NCBI RefSeq assembly: GCF_051962475.1
Contig: NZ_JBQCCF010000014.1
Coordinates: forward strand, 1 to 64,000
Source of the DNA: Dyella_A sp051962475
GTDB lineage: Bacteria > Pseudomonadota > Gammaproteobacteria > Xanthomonadales > Rhodanobacteraceae
DNA length: 64,000 nucleotides
Direction of reading: 5' to 3'
Shown: in pieces, positions 7,162 through 15,929 of the stretch
How the letters are laid out: each line of letters opens with the position of its first letter
How positions within the stretch are numbered: the stretch's first letter is position 1
Translations under genes and position numbers: made by a program
The notes under the pieces: generated by a model
The model's input: the letters and a program-made list of their open reading frames with translations, nothing else
What the model was told of the DNA's origin: nothing
Database searches by the model: none

Positions 7162-9609
7162 ATGCATCGAACCGTGCTCGCCGGCCTTGCGGCCCTGCTC
7201 GTGCTGCCTGCCTACGCCGCCACGCCGGCACCGTCGGCGCACAAGCGGCTGGACATGGAAACCATCATGGCCAACCCGGACTGGATCGGGCACCCGGTCG
7301 AGTCGCCGTACTGGAGCGTGGACGGTCGATCGATCTACTACCAAGTGCAGCGCGACGGCAGCCCGGTGCGCGATCTGTATCGGGTCGATCCCGCCACCGG
7401 CAAGAGCGAGAAGCTCGACCCGGCCGCGGTGGCGCAGGCCGACGGCCCGGCCGTGTTCGACCGCCGCCACTCGCACGCGGCTTTCATCCGCCACGGCGAC
7501 GTGTTCGTGGTGGATCTGGCCAGCGGCCGCCGCCGTCAGGTCACCCGCACGCCGGAGGACGAATCGTCGCCGCAGTTTTCCGCCGACGGGCGTGCGCTGC
7601 AGTACCGCCAGGGCAACGACTGGTTCACCTACGACCTCGCTAGCGGCGTCAGCGCCCCGGCCGCCGTGCTGAAGTTCGCCGACGATCCGCAGGTGGAGAA
7701 GCCCGACACGCTGCGCGACCACCAGCGCGCGCTGTTCTCCACGCTGCGCCAGCTCAAGGCCGACAAGGAGGCCGAGCGCGCGCAGGAAAAGGCGCTGCAG
7801 GCGGCCGATCCCGGTCGCGCACCCGAGCCGTTCTGGCTGGGCGACAAGGTCACCACAGTGGACACCGAGCTCTCGCCGGACGGCCGCTGGATGCTGCTGG
7901 TGACCGTGCCCAAAGACGCCGCCAAGGGCGAGGCGCCGAAGGTGATCCACTACGTCACCGACTCGGGCTACACCGAGGCCAAGGACGCGCGCAGCTACGT
8001 CGGCCGCAAGGATCCGACGCCGCAGTCGCTGCTGCTGCTGGATCTGTCCACCCACACCAGCTACGCGCTCGACACCGCGGCGCTCCCCGGCATCAAGGAC
8101 GACCCGCTGAAAGCCTTGCGCAGCAAGGCCATCGCCGCGCGCGAAAAGGCCGGTGACGAAGACGGCGCCAAGGCGCTGGCCGCGCCCGACGTGCGCCCGG
8201 TGCACATCATTTCCACCGATGACGACGGCTCCGGCGGCGGCATCGTGTGGAGCGACGACGGCTCCCAGCTCGCCATCCAGCTGCGCGCGATCGACAACAA
8301 GGACCGCTGGATCGCCAGCGTCGATTTCACCCACCACGCGCTGGTGAACCAGCAGCGCTTGCACGACGACGCCTGGATCAACTGGAACTTCAACGATTTC
8401 GGCTGGCTGAAGGACAACCGCACGCTGTGGTACCTGAGCGAGCAGACCGGCTACTCGCAGCTCTACACCAAGCCGCTGGACGGCAAGGCGAAGCCGCTCA
8501 CTTCGGGCCAGTTCGAGCTCAGCCATCCGCAGTTGAGCGCGGACGGCCGCTGGTTCTACCTGCGCTCCAACCGCGTGGCGCCGTACAGCTACGACGTTTA
8601 CCGCGTGCCGGCGGCGGGCGGCGAACTGAACCGGATCACCCAGTACCAGGGCATGGACGAGTTCGCGCTGTCGCCGGACGGCCAGCAGCTCGCCGTGCTG
8701 CACTCATCGCCCTACGTGTTCAGCCAGCTTGCGGTGCAGAGCGCCGCCGGCGGCACGCCGCGCGAGCTGACCGACACCATGAAGCCGGCCTACATGGCGC
8801 ACGACTGGATCGCGCCAAAGATCGTCCAGGTGCCCTCCTCGCACGGCGCCGGGGTGATCTATGCCAAGTACTACGGTCCGGCCAACGAGACCGACGCGCT
8901 AGCCTCGCGCCCGGCGGTGATCTTCGTGCACGGCGCCGGCTACACCCAGGACGTGACGCTGGGCTCCACCTACTACTTCCGCGAGCAGATGTTTCACAAC
9001 CGGCTCGTGCAGAAAGGCTACGTGGTGCTGGATATGGACTACCGCGCCTCGGAGGGTTACGGCCGCGCCTGGCGCACCGCGATCTACCAACACATGGGCC
9101 ACCCGGAGCTGGAGGACATCCTCGACGGTAAGGCCTGGCTGGTGAAGCAGCACGGCGTCGATCCGAAGCGCGTGGGCATCTACGGCGGAAGCTACGGCGG
9201 TTTCATGACCGAGATGGCGCTGCTGCGCGCGCCGGGCGAGTTCGCCGCGGGTGCGGCGCTGCGCCCGCCGTCGGACTGGGTCACCTACAACCACGAGTAC
9301 ACCTCGAACATCCTCAACGATCCGCAGCTCGATCCGGAGGCGTACAAGACCAGTTCGCCGATCGAGTACGCGGCGAACCTCGCCGACCCGCTGCTGATCC
9401 AGCACGGCCTGATCGATGACAACGTGATGACCGCCGATTCGATCCGCCTTTACCAGCGCCTGATCGAGTTGCACAAGAAGAACTTCTGGATCTCGCTCTA
9501 CCCGCTGGAGCGCCACGGCTTCGTGCACCCGGACTCGTGGTACGACGAGTACCGCCGCATCGACGAGCTGTTCGACACCTACGTGAAGGGTCGCGCGGCG
9601 ACGCCCTGA
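7162..9609 (+). CDS. S9-family prolyl oligopeptidase/dipeptidyl peptidase IV-like serine peptidase, exported
   Basis: An 815-residue peptidase with a Sec signal peptide (MHRTVLAGLAALLVLPAYA). The N-terminal half is a beta-propeller rich in strands ending with patterns such as SPDGRWML, SADGRWFYL and SPDGQQLAVL (PD40/DPP4 propeller). The C-terminal alpha/beta hydrolase domain holds the catalytic serine in YGGSYGGFM (S677), the acid in HGLIDDNVM (D752 or D753) and histidine H785 in ERHGFVHP. Such enzymes release dipeptides or cut after proline in the periplasm, which fits a peptide-scavenging lifestyle. The start at 7162 gives a signal peptide directly at the N-terminus. Confidence 0.93.
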   Translation: MHRTVLAGLAALLVLPAYAATPAPSAHKRLDMETIMANPDWIGHPVESPYWSVDGRSIYYQVQRDGSPVRDLYRVDPATGKSEKLDPAAVAQADGPAVFDRRHSHAAFIRHGDVFVVDLASGRRRQVTRTPEDESSPQFSADGRALQYRQGNDWFTYDLASGVSAPAAVLKFADDPQVEKPDTLRDHQRALFSTLRQLKADKEAERAQEKALQAADPGRAPEPFWLGDKVTTVDTELSPDGRWMLLVTVPKDAAKGEAPKVIHYVTDSGYTEAKDARSYVGRKDPTPQSLLLLDLSTHTSYALDTAALPGIKDDPLKALRSKAIAAREKAGDEDGAKALAAPDVRPVHIISTDDDGSGGGIVWSDDGSQLAIQLRAIDNKDRWIASVDFTHHALVNQQRLHDDAWINWNFNDFGWLKDNRTLWYLSEQTGYSQLYTKPLDGKAKPLTSGQFELSHPQLSADGRWFYLRSNRVAPYSYDVYRVPAAGGELNRITQYQGMDEFALSPDGQQLAVLHSSPYVFSQLAVQSAAGGTPRELTDTMKPAYMAHDWIAPKIVQVPSSHGAGVIYAKYYGPANETDALASRPAVIFVHGAGYTQDVTLGSTYYFREQMFHNRLVQKGYVVLDMDYRASEGYGRAWRTAIYQHMGHPELEDILDGKAWLVKQHGVDPKRVGIYGGSYGGFMTEMALLRAPGEFAAGAALRPPSDWVTYNHEYTSNILNDPQLDPEAYKTSSPIEYAANLADPLLIQHGLIDDNVMTADSIRLYQRLIELHKKNFWISLYPLERHGFVHPDSWYDEYRRIDELFDTYVKGRAATP

Positions 9610-9637
9610 GCGCCCACGCGGCCGGCCATGGACGGCC

Positions 9638-10417
9638 TCAGCCGCGCAGCGAGTGGAACAGCATGTAGATCGCCACCACGATGATCACGCCGGCGAAGAT
9701 CGCGTTGAGTGCGCCGCGGGTCTTGGCGAGCTTCTTCGCGCCGTGTGCGCCGAGCCAGCCGCCGGCCACGCCGCCGCCGATGAAGGCGGCGGCCACCGGC
9801 CAGTCGATCAGGCCGGAGACCGCGTAGTTGGTGGCGGCGGTGAGGCCGAACGCGCCTACCGCGAACAGCGAGGTGCCGATGGCGTGGATGATCTCCATGC
9901 CGCTGGCCAGCATCAGCCCCGGCACGATCAGGAAGCCGCCGCCGATGCCGAAGAAGCCCGACAGCGCGCCGGCACCCAGGCCCACGCCAGCCAGGCGCGG
10001 GTTGGCGTGCGGCAGCGGGTAGCGGTCCGGTCCGCCGCCGCGGCGACCGCGCAGCATCAGCAGCGCCACCACGATCATCAGGATCGCGAACAGCACCAGC
10101 AGCCGCTGGCCGTTCACCGCCTTGCCGATGGTCGAGCCGATGAAGGCGCCGACCACGCCGGTGGCCGCGAAGATGAAAGCGGCCTTCCAGCGCACGTGGC
10201 CGGCGCGCGCGTGCGGAATCAGGTTGGCGAACGCGTTGAGCGATACCGCCAGCGCGCTGGTGCCGATCGCCAGGTGCGGATCGTGCACACCCACCACGTA
10301 GAGCAGCAGCGGCACGGCGAGGATCGAGCCGCCGCCACCGATCAGCGCCAGCGAGAAGCCGACGGCCGAGCCGCAGGCGATCGCCAGCAGGGCCTGCATG
10401 AAATCGAGATGGAGCAT
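9638..10417 (-). CDS. TauE/SafE-family sulfite/organosulfonate exporter
   Basis: A 259-residue inner-membrane protein with about eight helices and the two family repeats, each starting with a glycine-rich motif: LIGGGGSILAVPLLLYV near residue 30 and GIGGGFLIVPGLML near residue 155. TauE/SafE proteins export sulfite, sulfoacetate and related anions. It is the last gene of the persulfide-detoxification operon, 16 nt after bigR, where it would remove the sulfite made by the persulfide dioxygenase. TauE-type permeases are recurrent partners of BigR-type operons. Confidence 0.9.
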   Translation of the reverse strand: MLHLDFMQALLAIACGSAVGFSLALIGGGGSILAVPLLLYVVGVHDPHLAIGTSALAVSLNAFANLIPHARAGHVRWKAAFIFAATGVVGAFIGSTIGKAVNGQRLLVLFAILMIVVALLMLRGRRGGGPDRYPLPHANPRLAGVGLGAGALSGFFGIGGGFLIVPGLMLASGMEIIHAIGTSLFAVGAFGLTAATNYAVSGLIDWPVAAAFIGGGVAGGWLGAHGAKKLAKTRGALNAIFAGVIIVVAIYMLFHSLRG

Positions 10418-10433
10418 GAAGGATGGCCTTGGG

Positions 10434-10781
10434 TCAGAGCGGGCAGAACTGGTCGAACAGCGTCTGCATCAGCGCCTGCACGCGGGCATCGCTGATGCGG
10501 TAGTAGATCGACTGCGCCTCGCGCCGGCCGCTCACCACGCCGTCGCGCCGCAGCAGCGAGAGGTGCTGGGAGACCACGCTCTGCGCCAGCCCCAGCGCCT
10601 GCGCCAGCTCGCCCACCGAGCGCTCGCCCGGGATCAGCTGGCACAGCAGCATCAGCCGGTTGCGGCTGGCCATGGCCTTGAGCGTGGCGATCGCCTCGTC
10701 GGCGTACGCCTGCATGCGCTCCATCGGCAGCTCGGCGTCGGGCGTCGGCGCCAGCTCCGCTGCGGCCTTGCCGGGCGCCAT
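10434..10781 (-). CDS. bigR: ArsR-family persulfide-sensing repressor, BigR/SqrR-like
   Basis: A 115-residue winged-helix repressor. The HTH is AQSVVSQHLSLLRRDGVV. Two cysteines, C47 (LMLLCQLIPGE) and C113 (DQFCPL), sit where BigR, SqrR and YgaV carry the pair that forms a tetrasulfide bridge with persulfides and releases DNA. It lacks the metal-binding cysteine cluster of arsenic sensors. The start at 10781 overlaps the stop of the preceding gene as TGATG, so translation is coupled; the frame is open upstream but overlaps that gene. The probable operator is the ATATTCG-N6-CGAATAT dyad at 13007-13026, at the head of this operon, so it is likely autoregulated. Confidence 0.88.
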   Translation of the reverse strand: MAPGKAAAELAPTPDAELPMERMQAYADEAIATLKAMASRNRLMLLCQLIPGERSVGELAQALGLAQSVVSQHLSLLRRDGVVSGRREAQSIYYRISDARVQALMQTLFDQFCPL

Positions 10782-11215
10782 CACGAACGCCCCGCCTGCC
10801 GCGCCTGCTCCAGCCGTGGGCGCAGGGCGTCGAGGTCGTAGCCGGCTTGGGCGGCGGTATGCACGACCTCGGCCACCGACCGTGAGCGCACGGCATCCAG
10901 CGCCCACAGCGTGGTGGATCGCGTGCCGGTGCGGCAGAACGCCAGGACCGGCGCCGGCAGCTCGGCCAGCGCCTTGCCGAAGGCGGCCACCTGGGCGTCC
11001 TGCAGCTGGCCGGAGATCACCGGGATATCGCGATAGACCAGGCCCGCGCGCGCGGCGGCGGCTTCCAGCACGGCACTGGCCGGCTGATCGTCGGCTTCGC
11101 CGTCGGGACGGTTGTTGATCACGCTGCGAAAGCCCTGCGCGGCGAGCGCGGCCAGGTCGCCCTCGCTGATCTGCGGGGCGACACTGAGCGTATCGGTGAG
11201 GCGTTTGATGGGCAT
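10781..11215 (-). CDS. TIGR01244/DUF442 family sulfur transferase/phosphatase-like protein
   Basis: A 144-residue protein of the DUF442 (beta-lactamase-hydrolase-like phosphatase) fold. The protein-tyrosine-phosphatase-like loop VLAFCRTGTRST carries the nucleophilic cysteine, and FRSVINNRPDGEADDQP is the other family signature. In BigR-type operons this domain occurs either fused to or beside the persulfide dioxygenase and is thought to act on sulfane sulfur; the exact reaction is unsettled. Two in-frame ATGs lie at 11221 and 11215; the second has GAGGG at normal spacing and is preferred. It is separated by 37 nt from the dioxygenase gene and overlaps bigR by one base. Confidence 0.85.
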   Translation of the reverse strand: MPIKRLTDTLSVAPQISEGDLAALAAQGFRSVINNRPDGEADDQPASAVLEAAAARAGLVYRDIPVISGQLQDAQVAAFGKALAELPAPVLAFCRTGTRSTTLWALDAVRSRSVAEVVHTAAQAGYDLDALRPRLEQARQAGRS

Positions 11216-11252
11216 GGTCATTCCCTCGGGGGAGCGGAGGCAGGGCAGGTTT

Positions 11253-12119
11253 TCAGAGCGCGTCGAGCGGGATCTTCAGGTAGCTCACGCCGTTGTCGTC
11301 CGGCGGCGGCTTGTGGCCGGCGCGCATGTTGATCTGCACCGAGGGCAGGATCAGCTTGGGCATCGCCAGCGTGGCGTCGCGCGCGTTGCGCATCTGCACG
11401 AACGCCGCTTCATCGACGCCGTCACGCACGTGCAGGTTGCCGTGCTTCTCGGCGGCCACGGTGGTCTCGTAGGCGTAGTCGTCGCGTCCCGGCGCCTTGT
11501 AGTCGTGGCACAGGAAGATGCGCGTGGATTCCGGCAGCGCGTAGATCTTCTGGATCGAGCGGTACAGCGTGGCCGCGTCGCCGCCAGGAAAGTCGCAGCG
11601 CGCGGTGCCGTAGTCGGGCATGAACAGCGTGTCGCCGACGAATGCCGCGTCGCCGATCACGTGGGTCATGCACGCCGGCGTGTGGCCGGGCGTGTGGATC
11701 GCCACCGCGTCGATGTTGCCTACGCGGTACTGCTCGCCGTCGGCGAACAGGTGATCGAACTGACTGCCGTCGCGGGCGAACTCGGTGCCAGCGTTGAACA
11801 GCTTGCCGAAGGTGCTCTGCACGGTGCGGATGTGCTCGCCGATGCCCAGCTTGCCGCCCAGCTGCTGCTGGATGTAGGGCGCGGCGGAGAGGTGGTCGGC
11901 GTGCACGTGGGTGTCGATCACCCAGTCCACGTCGAGGCCGTGCTCGCGCACCCAGGCGACGATGGCGTCGGCCGAATCGCGGCGGGTGCGGCCGGAGGCG
12001 GCGTCGTAGTCGAGCACGCTGTCGATCACCGCGGCGCGCTTGGTCGCCGGGTCGCTGACCACGTAGCTGAAGGTGTTGCTCGGTTCATCGAAGAACGCTT
12101 TCACGTCGGGACGTTGCAT
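11253..12119 (-). CDS. blh: MBL-fold persulfide dioxygenase (Blh/ETHE1-like)
   Basis: A 288-residue metallo-beta-lactamase-fold enzyme that oxidises glutathione persulfide to sulfite. The iron-binding motif THVHADHLSAA gives H71, H73, D75 and H76; HTPGHTPACMTH supplies the next ligand, VGDTLFMPDYG the bridging aspartate and FLCHDY the last histidine. MPDYGTARCDFPGGDA is typical of the ETHE1/Blh group. The start at 12119 is favoured over 12125 because AGGAG then lies at six-base spacing. Its neighbours are two sulfur transporters upstream and the DUF442 protein, BigR and TauE downstream, giving a sulfide/persulfide detoxification operon. Confidence 0.93.
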   Translation of the reverse strand: MQRPDVKAFFDEPSNTFSYVVSDPATKRAAVIDSVLDYDAASGRTRRDSADAIVAWVREHGLDVDWVIDTHVHADHLSAAPYIQQQLGGKLGIGEHIRTVQSTFGKLFNAGTEFARDGSQFDHLFADGEQYRVGNIDAVAIHTPGHTPACMTHVIGDAAFVGDTLFMPDYGTARCDFPGGDAATLYRSIQKIYALPESTRIFLCHDYKAPGRDDYAYETTVAAEKHGNLHVRDGVDEAAFVQMRNARDATLAMPKLILPSVQINMRAGHKPPPDDNGVSYLKIPLDAL

Positions 12120-12150
12120 GGTCATCTCCTGTCGCGTGGGGAGGGCGCGC

Positions 12151-12567
12151 TTACGCGCGCGCCGCAGGAATCTTCGCCGCCAGCCACCAGCCGGCGACCA
12201 TCGTTGCCACGAGCACCAGCAGCGACGGTGCACCGCCGCCGAGCGAGGCCAGCGCCGGGCCCGGGCAGTAGCCGGCAATGCCCCAGCCGATGCCGAACAG
12301 CGCCGAGCCGCCGATCAGCCGCGCGTCGAATCGCCGGGCGGCGGGCAACTGGAAGTCCGATTCGAACAGCGGCTGGTCGCGGCGGAACACCAGCCGGTAG
12401 CCGATCGCGGTGGTCAGCACGGCGCCGCCCATCACGAACACCAGGCGCGGATCCCAGGTGCCAAATAGGTCGAGGAAGCCCAGCACCACGGCCGGCTGGG
12501 TCATCCCGCCCAGGCTCAGGCCGAGGCCGAACACGAGGCCGGCAATCAGTGCGATGGTGATTTTCAT
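12151..12567 (-). CDS. YeeE/YedE family (DUF6691) sulfur transporter half
   Basis: A 138-residue membrane protein with four helices. The conserved motif GWGIAGYCPGPALASLG contains the cysteine typical of YeeE/YedE proteins, which carry thiosulfate or related sulfur species across the inner membrane. It starts 2 nt after the stop of the other half-transporter and belongs to the same operon. The two small proteins correspond to the two halves of full-length YeeE and probably act together. The start at 12567 (MKITIALIAG) gives the usual length. Confidence 0.9.
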   Translation of the reverse strand: MKITIALIAGLVFGLGLSLGGMTQPAVVLGFLDLFGTWDPRLVFVMGGAVLTTAIGYRLVFRRDQPLFESDFQLPAARRFDARLIGGSALFGIGWGIAGYCPGPALASLGGGAPSLLVLVATMVAGWWLAAKIPAARA

Positions 12568-12569
12568 GA

Positions 12570-12992
12570 TCAGGCGTTCCCGAGCAGATGGCGCATGACG
12601 AATACCGTGGCGATACCGAAGGTCATGAACACGCCGGTAGCCAGCAGGGAGCGGGGCGACAGACGGGCGATGCCGCACACGCCGTGGCCGCTGGTGCAGC
12701 CGCTGCCCAGGCGCGTACCCACGCCCACCAGCAAGCCGGCCAGCGCCATCAGCGGCAGCCCGACCTGCGGCGCGCCGATGCCGCGGTCTTGGCCGAGTAC
12801 GCCCAGCAGCAGCGGCCCGGCGACCAGGCCGGCGATGAAGGCGACCCGCCAGCCGCGGTCGCCGCGATCACCGATGAACACGCCGCTGGCGATGCCGCTG
12901 ATGCCGGTGATCCGGCCCAGGCTGCCCATCAGCAGCACGGCGGCGGTGCCGATCAGGGTGCCGCCGAGGAGAGAAGAAAGGTACGGGTGCAT
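12570..12992 (-). CDS. YeeE/YedE family sulfur transporter half, first gene of the bigR operon
   Basis: A 140-residue membrane protein with the signature TRLGSGCTSGHGVCGIARLS, whose two cysteines are conserved in the family. It pairs with the following DUF6691 gene to make a split YeeE transporter for reduced sulfur compounds. The start at 12992 is the first ATG behind the BigR box; the open frame extends further but runs through the promoter. It leads the six-gene operon ending with tauE at 9638. Confidence 0.9.
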   Translation of the reverse strand: MHPYLSSLLGGTLIGTAAVLLMGSLGRITGISGIASGVFIGDRGDRGWRVAFIAGLVAGPLLLGVLGQDRGIGAPQVGLPLMALAGLLVGVGTRLGSGCTSGHGVCGIARLSPRSLLATGVFMTFGIATVFVMRHLLGNA

Positions 12993-13006
12993 CGTCTTTA
13001 TTTTTA

Positions 13007-13050
13007 ATATTCGAAGATACGAATATATAGGCGGCAGAAGGCCCGTGCAA
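13007..13050 (-). promoter_or_regulatory. Promoter and BigR operator of the persulfide operon
   Basis: On the minus strand TTGCAC (13050-13045) is followed after 17 bases by TATATT (13027-13022), a good sigma-70 promoter. Overlapping the -10 box is a perfect 7-base inverted repeat, ATATTCG (13007-13013) and CGAATAT (13020-13026), separated by six bases. Position, symmetry and AT-richness fit the BigR box of xanthomonads. Repressor binding here would block polymerase until persulfide oxidises the BigR cysteines. Confidence 0.82.
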
Positions 13051-13240
13051 GCAACGGCCCGCCGCCTCCCGCTTCCGGACAGCCGGCATTTAGCCAACGG
13101 CCACCGGGAGCGATCGCCCCCGGTACACGTGCCTCGTTTCGCCGCTGCAAGGCGGCGTGGCGACCGATCGCGTCAGCCGCCGGGGGGCACGGTTCCGGTC
13201 GATGCCGGCGCGCACCCCCAAACGGTCGAGCACGGAGGAG

Positions 13241-14002
13241 TCAGCGCGGGCCGAAGATTGCCTTCAGCCGGGCGTCCGGCAGCAAGCCGTCGGCGATGCG
13301 GATGGCGCCACCGGCGTCGCGGTACACCGTGGCGGGCGTGCCCTGCACCCCAAGCTTGTCCATCAGTGCGCCGTTGGCCACCAGTGCCGCCTCGGTCGCG
13401 GGTGCGAGCGTCTTGGCCGGCGCCACCGTGCTGTGGCCGAAGCTCTGCTCATGCTTCTGCAGGGCGGCCAGCGGGTCGGCGGCGTCGAGGATCGCCGCGG
13501 CCCGGTACGGGCTTTGCGGCGCGATCACCGCCACCAGAATGTGCCGCACCTGCACGTCGCCATCGGCCAGCAGCGGCTGGGTGGCGGCCCACAGCTTGTG
13601 GCAGTACGGGCACTCGGTGTCGGTGAACACGTAGACGATGCGTTTGGGGTGGGCGGCGCCTTCGGCGATGTAGCGCGTCTTGCCGAGCGCGGTCCAGGTG
13701 GTCTCATCCAGCACCGGCGCGGCGGCGCCTTCCAGAGCGTCGCTGGTGAGGTCGTTGCCGGCGCGGTCGTAGAGTGAGCCGATCACCGTGTGCTCGCCAT
13801 CCGGCAGCAGGTACACCGGCAATGCGCGGCCGCGGTATTCGCCGACGAAGCCGCGATAGCCCTTCGGCGCCGGCAGCGGCCCCTTGATGGTGATGCCCTT
13901 GGTGGCCAGCGCCTGCACCGGCGCAGGCAAGGTCGGGTTCTCGCTGGCGCTGCTGCAGCCGGCCATCGCCAGGGATGCTAGTAGGACAAGCCATCGTTTC
14001 AC
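13241..14002 (-). CDS. dsbG: DsbG/DsbC-type thiol:disulfide interchange lipoprotein
   Basis: A 253-residue periplasmic protein with a lipoprotein signal (LASLAMAGC, lipid-modified C16), so it is anchored to a membrane. An N-terminal DsbC-like dimerisation part precedes the thioredoxin domain with the active site TECPYCHKLW (C131, C134) and the cis-proline segment GVQGTPATVYRD. DsbG homologues keep single periplasmic cysteines reduced or isomerise disulfides. The ATG overlaps the stop of the TlpA gene by four bases, so the two are translationally coupled. Its place behind TsdA, cytochromes and TlpA suggests thiol maintenance in a sulfur-oxidising periplasm. Confidence 0.85.
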   Translation of the reverse strand: MKRWLVLLASLAMAGCSSASENPTLPAPVQALATKGITIKGPLPAPKGYRGFVGEYRGRALPVYLLPDGEHTVIGSLYDRAGNDLTSDALEGAAAPVLDETTWTALGKTRYIAEGAAHPKRIVYVFTDTECPYCHKLWAATQPLLADGDVQVRHILVAVIAPQSPYRAAAILDAADPLAALQKHEQSFGHSTVAPAKTLAPATEAALVANGALMDKLGVQGTPATVYRDAGGAIRIADGLLPDARLKAIFGPR

Positions 14003-14835
14003 GGGTGTGCTCCAGAGTCGTCGGATGGGGTGGCGGGCGTGGCGCGCCGCAGCGATTCGGCCAGCGTGGCCGCGGACAGTTCGCCCAGGTGGGTATCGCG
14101 CAGTTGACCGCGCGCATCCATGAACAAGGTGGTGGGATAGCCGCGCACGTTGTAGTGCGCGACCAGCGCGCCGCCGGTGTCCAGCAGCACATGGCGGGGC
14201 GCCTGCAACCCCTGCGAGGAAAAGAATCGCCGCACCGCATCGGCTGTCTCGCCGGCATCGACGAATACGAACCGCACGCCCGGCAGGCGGCGCTGTGCTT
14301 CGATCAGCATCGGCAGTTCACGCCGGCACGGGCCGCACCAGGTGGCCCACACGTTGATCACCAGCGGTTGCCCGGCCAGCGTATCGATCGCCACGTCGCG
14401 TCCGTCCAGGTCCGTCAGCGCTATCGCCGGCAACAGCTGCTGCGTGGCGCGCTCCAACCGCCACGCGGTCAGGCTCACCAAGCCCCAGGTGAGGCAGCCG
14501 GCCGCGACGGCAAGCAGCAGGGGGCGACGCTTCGCCGGCGCGCGCCAGGCCACCACGCCCGCGCCGCCGAGCACCGTCAGCAGGCCGGCCCAGGCGACGA
14601 ATCCGCCCGGGCGCGGGTCGATCAGGTTGGCCGGCTCGCGCGCATAGTCCGGCCACCAGGCGACGCCATGCGCCAGTCGCGCCGCGACCACGCCGGCGCC
14701 GAGCAGCCACCACAGGGTGCCCTCCACGCGCCCGGCGCCCTGCCGGTGCAGGTGCGCCTCCACGGCCAGCGCCACGATGGCGCCCAGCAGCAGGGCCAGC
14801 GGGCCGGTGGCCAGCGCCCACGGGCCGAGGTTCAT
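13999..14835 (-). CDS. TlpA-like thioredoxin with N-terminal multi-helix membrane domain
   Basis: A 278-residue protein. Residues 1-125 contain about four transmembrane helices resembling the start of prolipoprotein diacylglyceryl transferase (Lgt-like fold), and residues 135-265 form a periplasmic redoxin domain with the active site NVWATWCGPCRREL (C167, C170) and the cis-proline loop RGYPTTLFMD. Such Lgt-TlpA proteins feed electrons from the inner membrane to periplasmic thiol partners. It overlaps the DsbG gene by four bases and follows the porin by 33 nt. The obvious partner is the downstream DsbG-like lipoprotein. Confidence 0.85.
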   Translation of the reverse strand: MNLGPWALATGPLALLLGAIVALAVEAHLHRQGAGRVEGTLWWLLGAGVVAARLAHGVAWWPDYAREPANLIDPRPGGFVAWAGLLTVLGGAGVVAWRAPAKRRPLLLAVAAGCLTWGLVSLTAWRLERATQQLLPAIALTDLDGRDVAIDTLAGQPLVINVWATWCGPCRRELPMLIEAQRRLPGVRFVFVDAGETADAVRRFFSSQGLQAPRHVLLDTGGALVAHYNVRGYPTTLFMDARGQLRDTHLGELSAATLAESLRRATPATPSDDSGAHP

Positions 14836-14868
14836 GCCGGGTCGCTCATGCGTGCGCGACCGCCGGGC

Positions 14869-15921
14869 TCAAAAGCCAATCTGTGCGTAGACGCCCAGCT
14901 CGTTGCTGGAGCTGAGCGCGAGGTGTTCGTGCGAGATGCGCTCGCGCTTGTACACCGCCGCCAGCTGCACCTGCCGGGACACGCGGTAGGCCACGCCGAG
15001 GTTGGCGTAGTGGTCGCGCCTCGAGGGATCGAGCGATGCACTGGTGTCGGCGCGGTCGTAGCGGGCGAAGACGGCCCAGCGCGGGTCCAGCACCACGCTG
15101 GCCCAGGCCGACCAGCCGCTGGCGCGGTCGCCCCGCGGACTGCGCACCTGGTTCCAGTCCATCGCACGGAAATACTGCGCACCCAGGCGCACATACTGGG
15201 TGGCGTAGGCCGCCATGGCGTCCCAGCGGCGGGCGGTATGGTAGGTGGGCAGGTTGCCGCCACCCAGCGCGCGCTCGCCGTCGTAGCCGCCGACAGCCAG
15301 CACGCTGTGCGCGCTCGGCTGCCACGCCACGCGCGCTTCCACATCGGGCCGGTCGCCGGTGCGCGGGTGCTTGAAGCTGGAGCCGGAGATCACCGAGGTG
15401 GCGTACTGTAGCCGGCCGCCGTCACCGAGCGCGCCCAGCGCGTGCACGCCCCAGTCGGCCGACGCGCCGAACGTCAACCGCGTCACCAGCTCCTTGTCCA
15501 CGTAGCGATAGCCCGACCATTGGTTCACGAAGCCCGCCCACGGCAACGGCGCCGAGCCGAAGCGCAGCACCAGCGCCTTGCTGAAGGCGCCCTGCAGGTA
15601 GGCGTGCTTCAGCCACAGGTCGGTGGGCGAGCTGTCGCGCGCCCAGTTGATGTCGGTGGTGAGGTGCGCCGACCACACGTCGCTGAAGCGGTGGTCCAGA
15701 TCCAGGTAGAAGCGCTTGAGGTCGGCGCCGTTGCGGCTCGTCGCGGTGCGCTGGCCGTTGCGGTACGCGTTGAGGTGGCTGACGTCGAGAAACAGCTTGC
15801 CGCCGAGCGTGGTCGCGCCCACCGGGGTGTCGGCAGCATGTGCGCCGCCGGCCAGCCCCAGTGCGAGAAAGGCGGCGCCCGTCCCCGCCGCGGCGCGACG
15901 GAGCAGGAAGGAAACAGTCAT
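14869..15921 (-). CDS. Outer-membrane porin (OprO/OprP-like)
   Basis: A 350-residue exported barrel protein: signal peptide ending in GGAHAAD, then many amphipathic strands (KRFYLDLDHRFSD, WLKHAYLQGAF, FARYDRADTSAS) and a C-terminal aromatic residue (GVYAQIGF) recognised by the Bam machinery. It resembles phosphate-selective/general anion porins. AGGA lies about seven bases before the ATG at 15921. The gene starts eight bases after tsdA, so it is probably co-transcribed and could admit thiosulfate or release tetrathionate; this substrate is inferred from context only. Confidence 0.82.
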   Translation of the reverse strand: MTVSFLLRRAAAGTGAAFLALGLAGGAHAADTPVGATTLGGKLFLDVSHLNAYRNGQRTATSRNGADLKRFYLDLDHRFSDVWSAHLTTDINWARDSSPTDLWLKHAYLQGAFSKALVLRFGSAPLPWAGFVNQWSGYRYVDKELVTRLTFGASADWGVHALGALGDGGRLQYATSVISGSSFKHPRTGDRPDVEARVAWQPSAHSVLAVGGYDGERALGGGNLPTYHTARRWDAMAAYATQYVRLGAQYFRAMDWNQVRSPRGDRASGWSAWASVVLDPRWAVFARYDRADTSASLDPSRRDHYANLGVAYRVSRQVQLAAVYKRERISHEHLALSSSNELGVYAQIGF

Positions 15922-15929
15922 GGCGGGTC

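Noticed and set aside
5449..8703. Open frame of over 1000 codons on the minus strand
   Set aside because: It runs antisense or out of frame across algZ, the esterase and the S9 peptidase; its product is Arg/Ala/Val-rich without domains. High GC removes stop codons.
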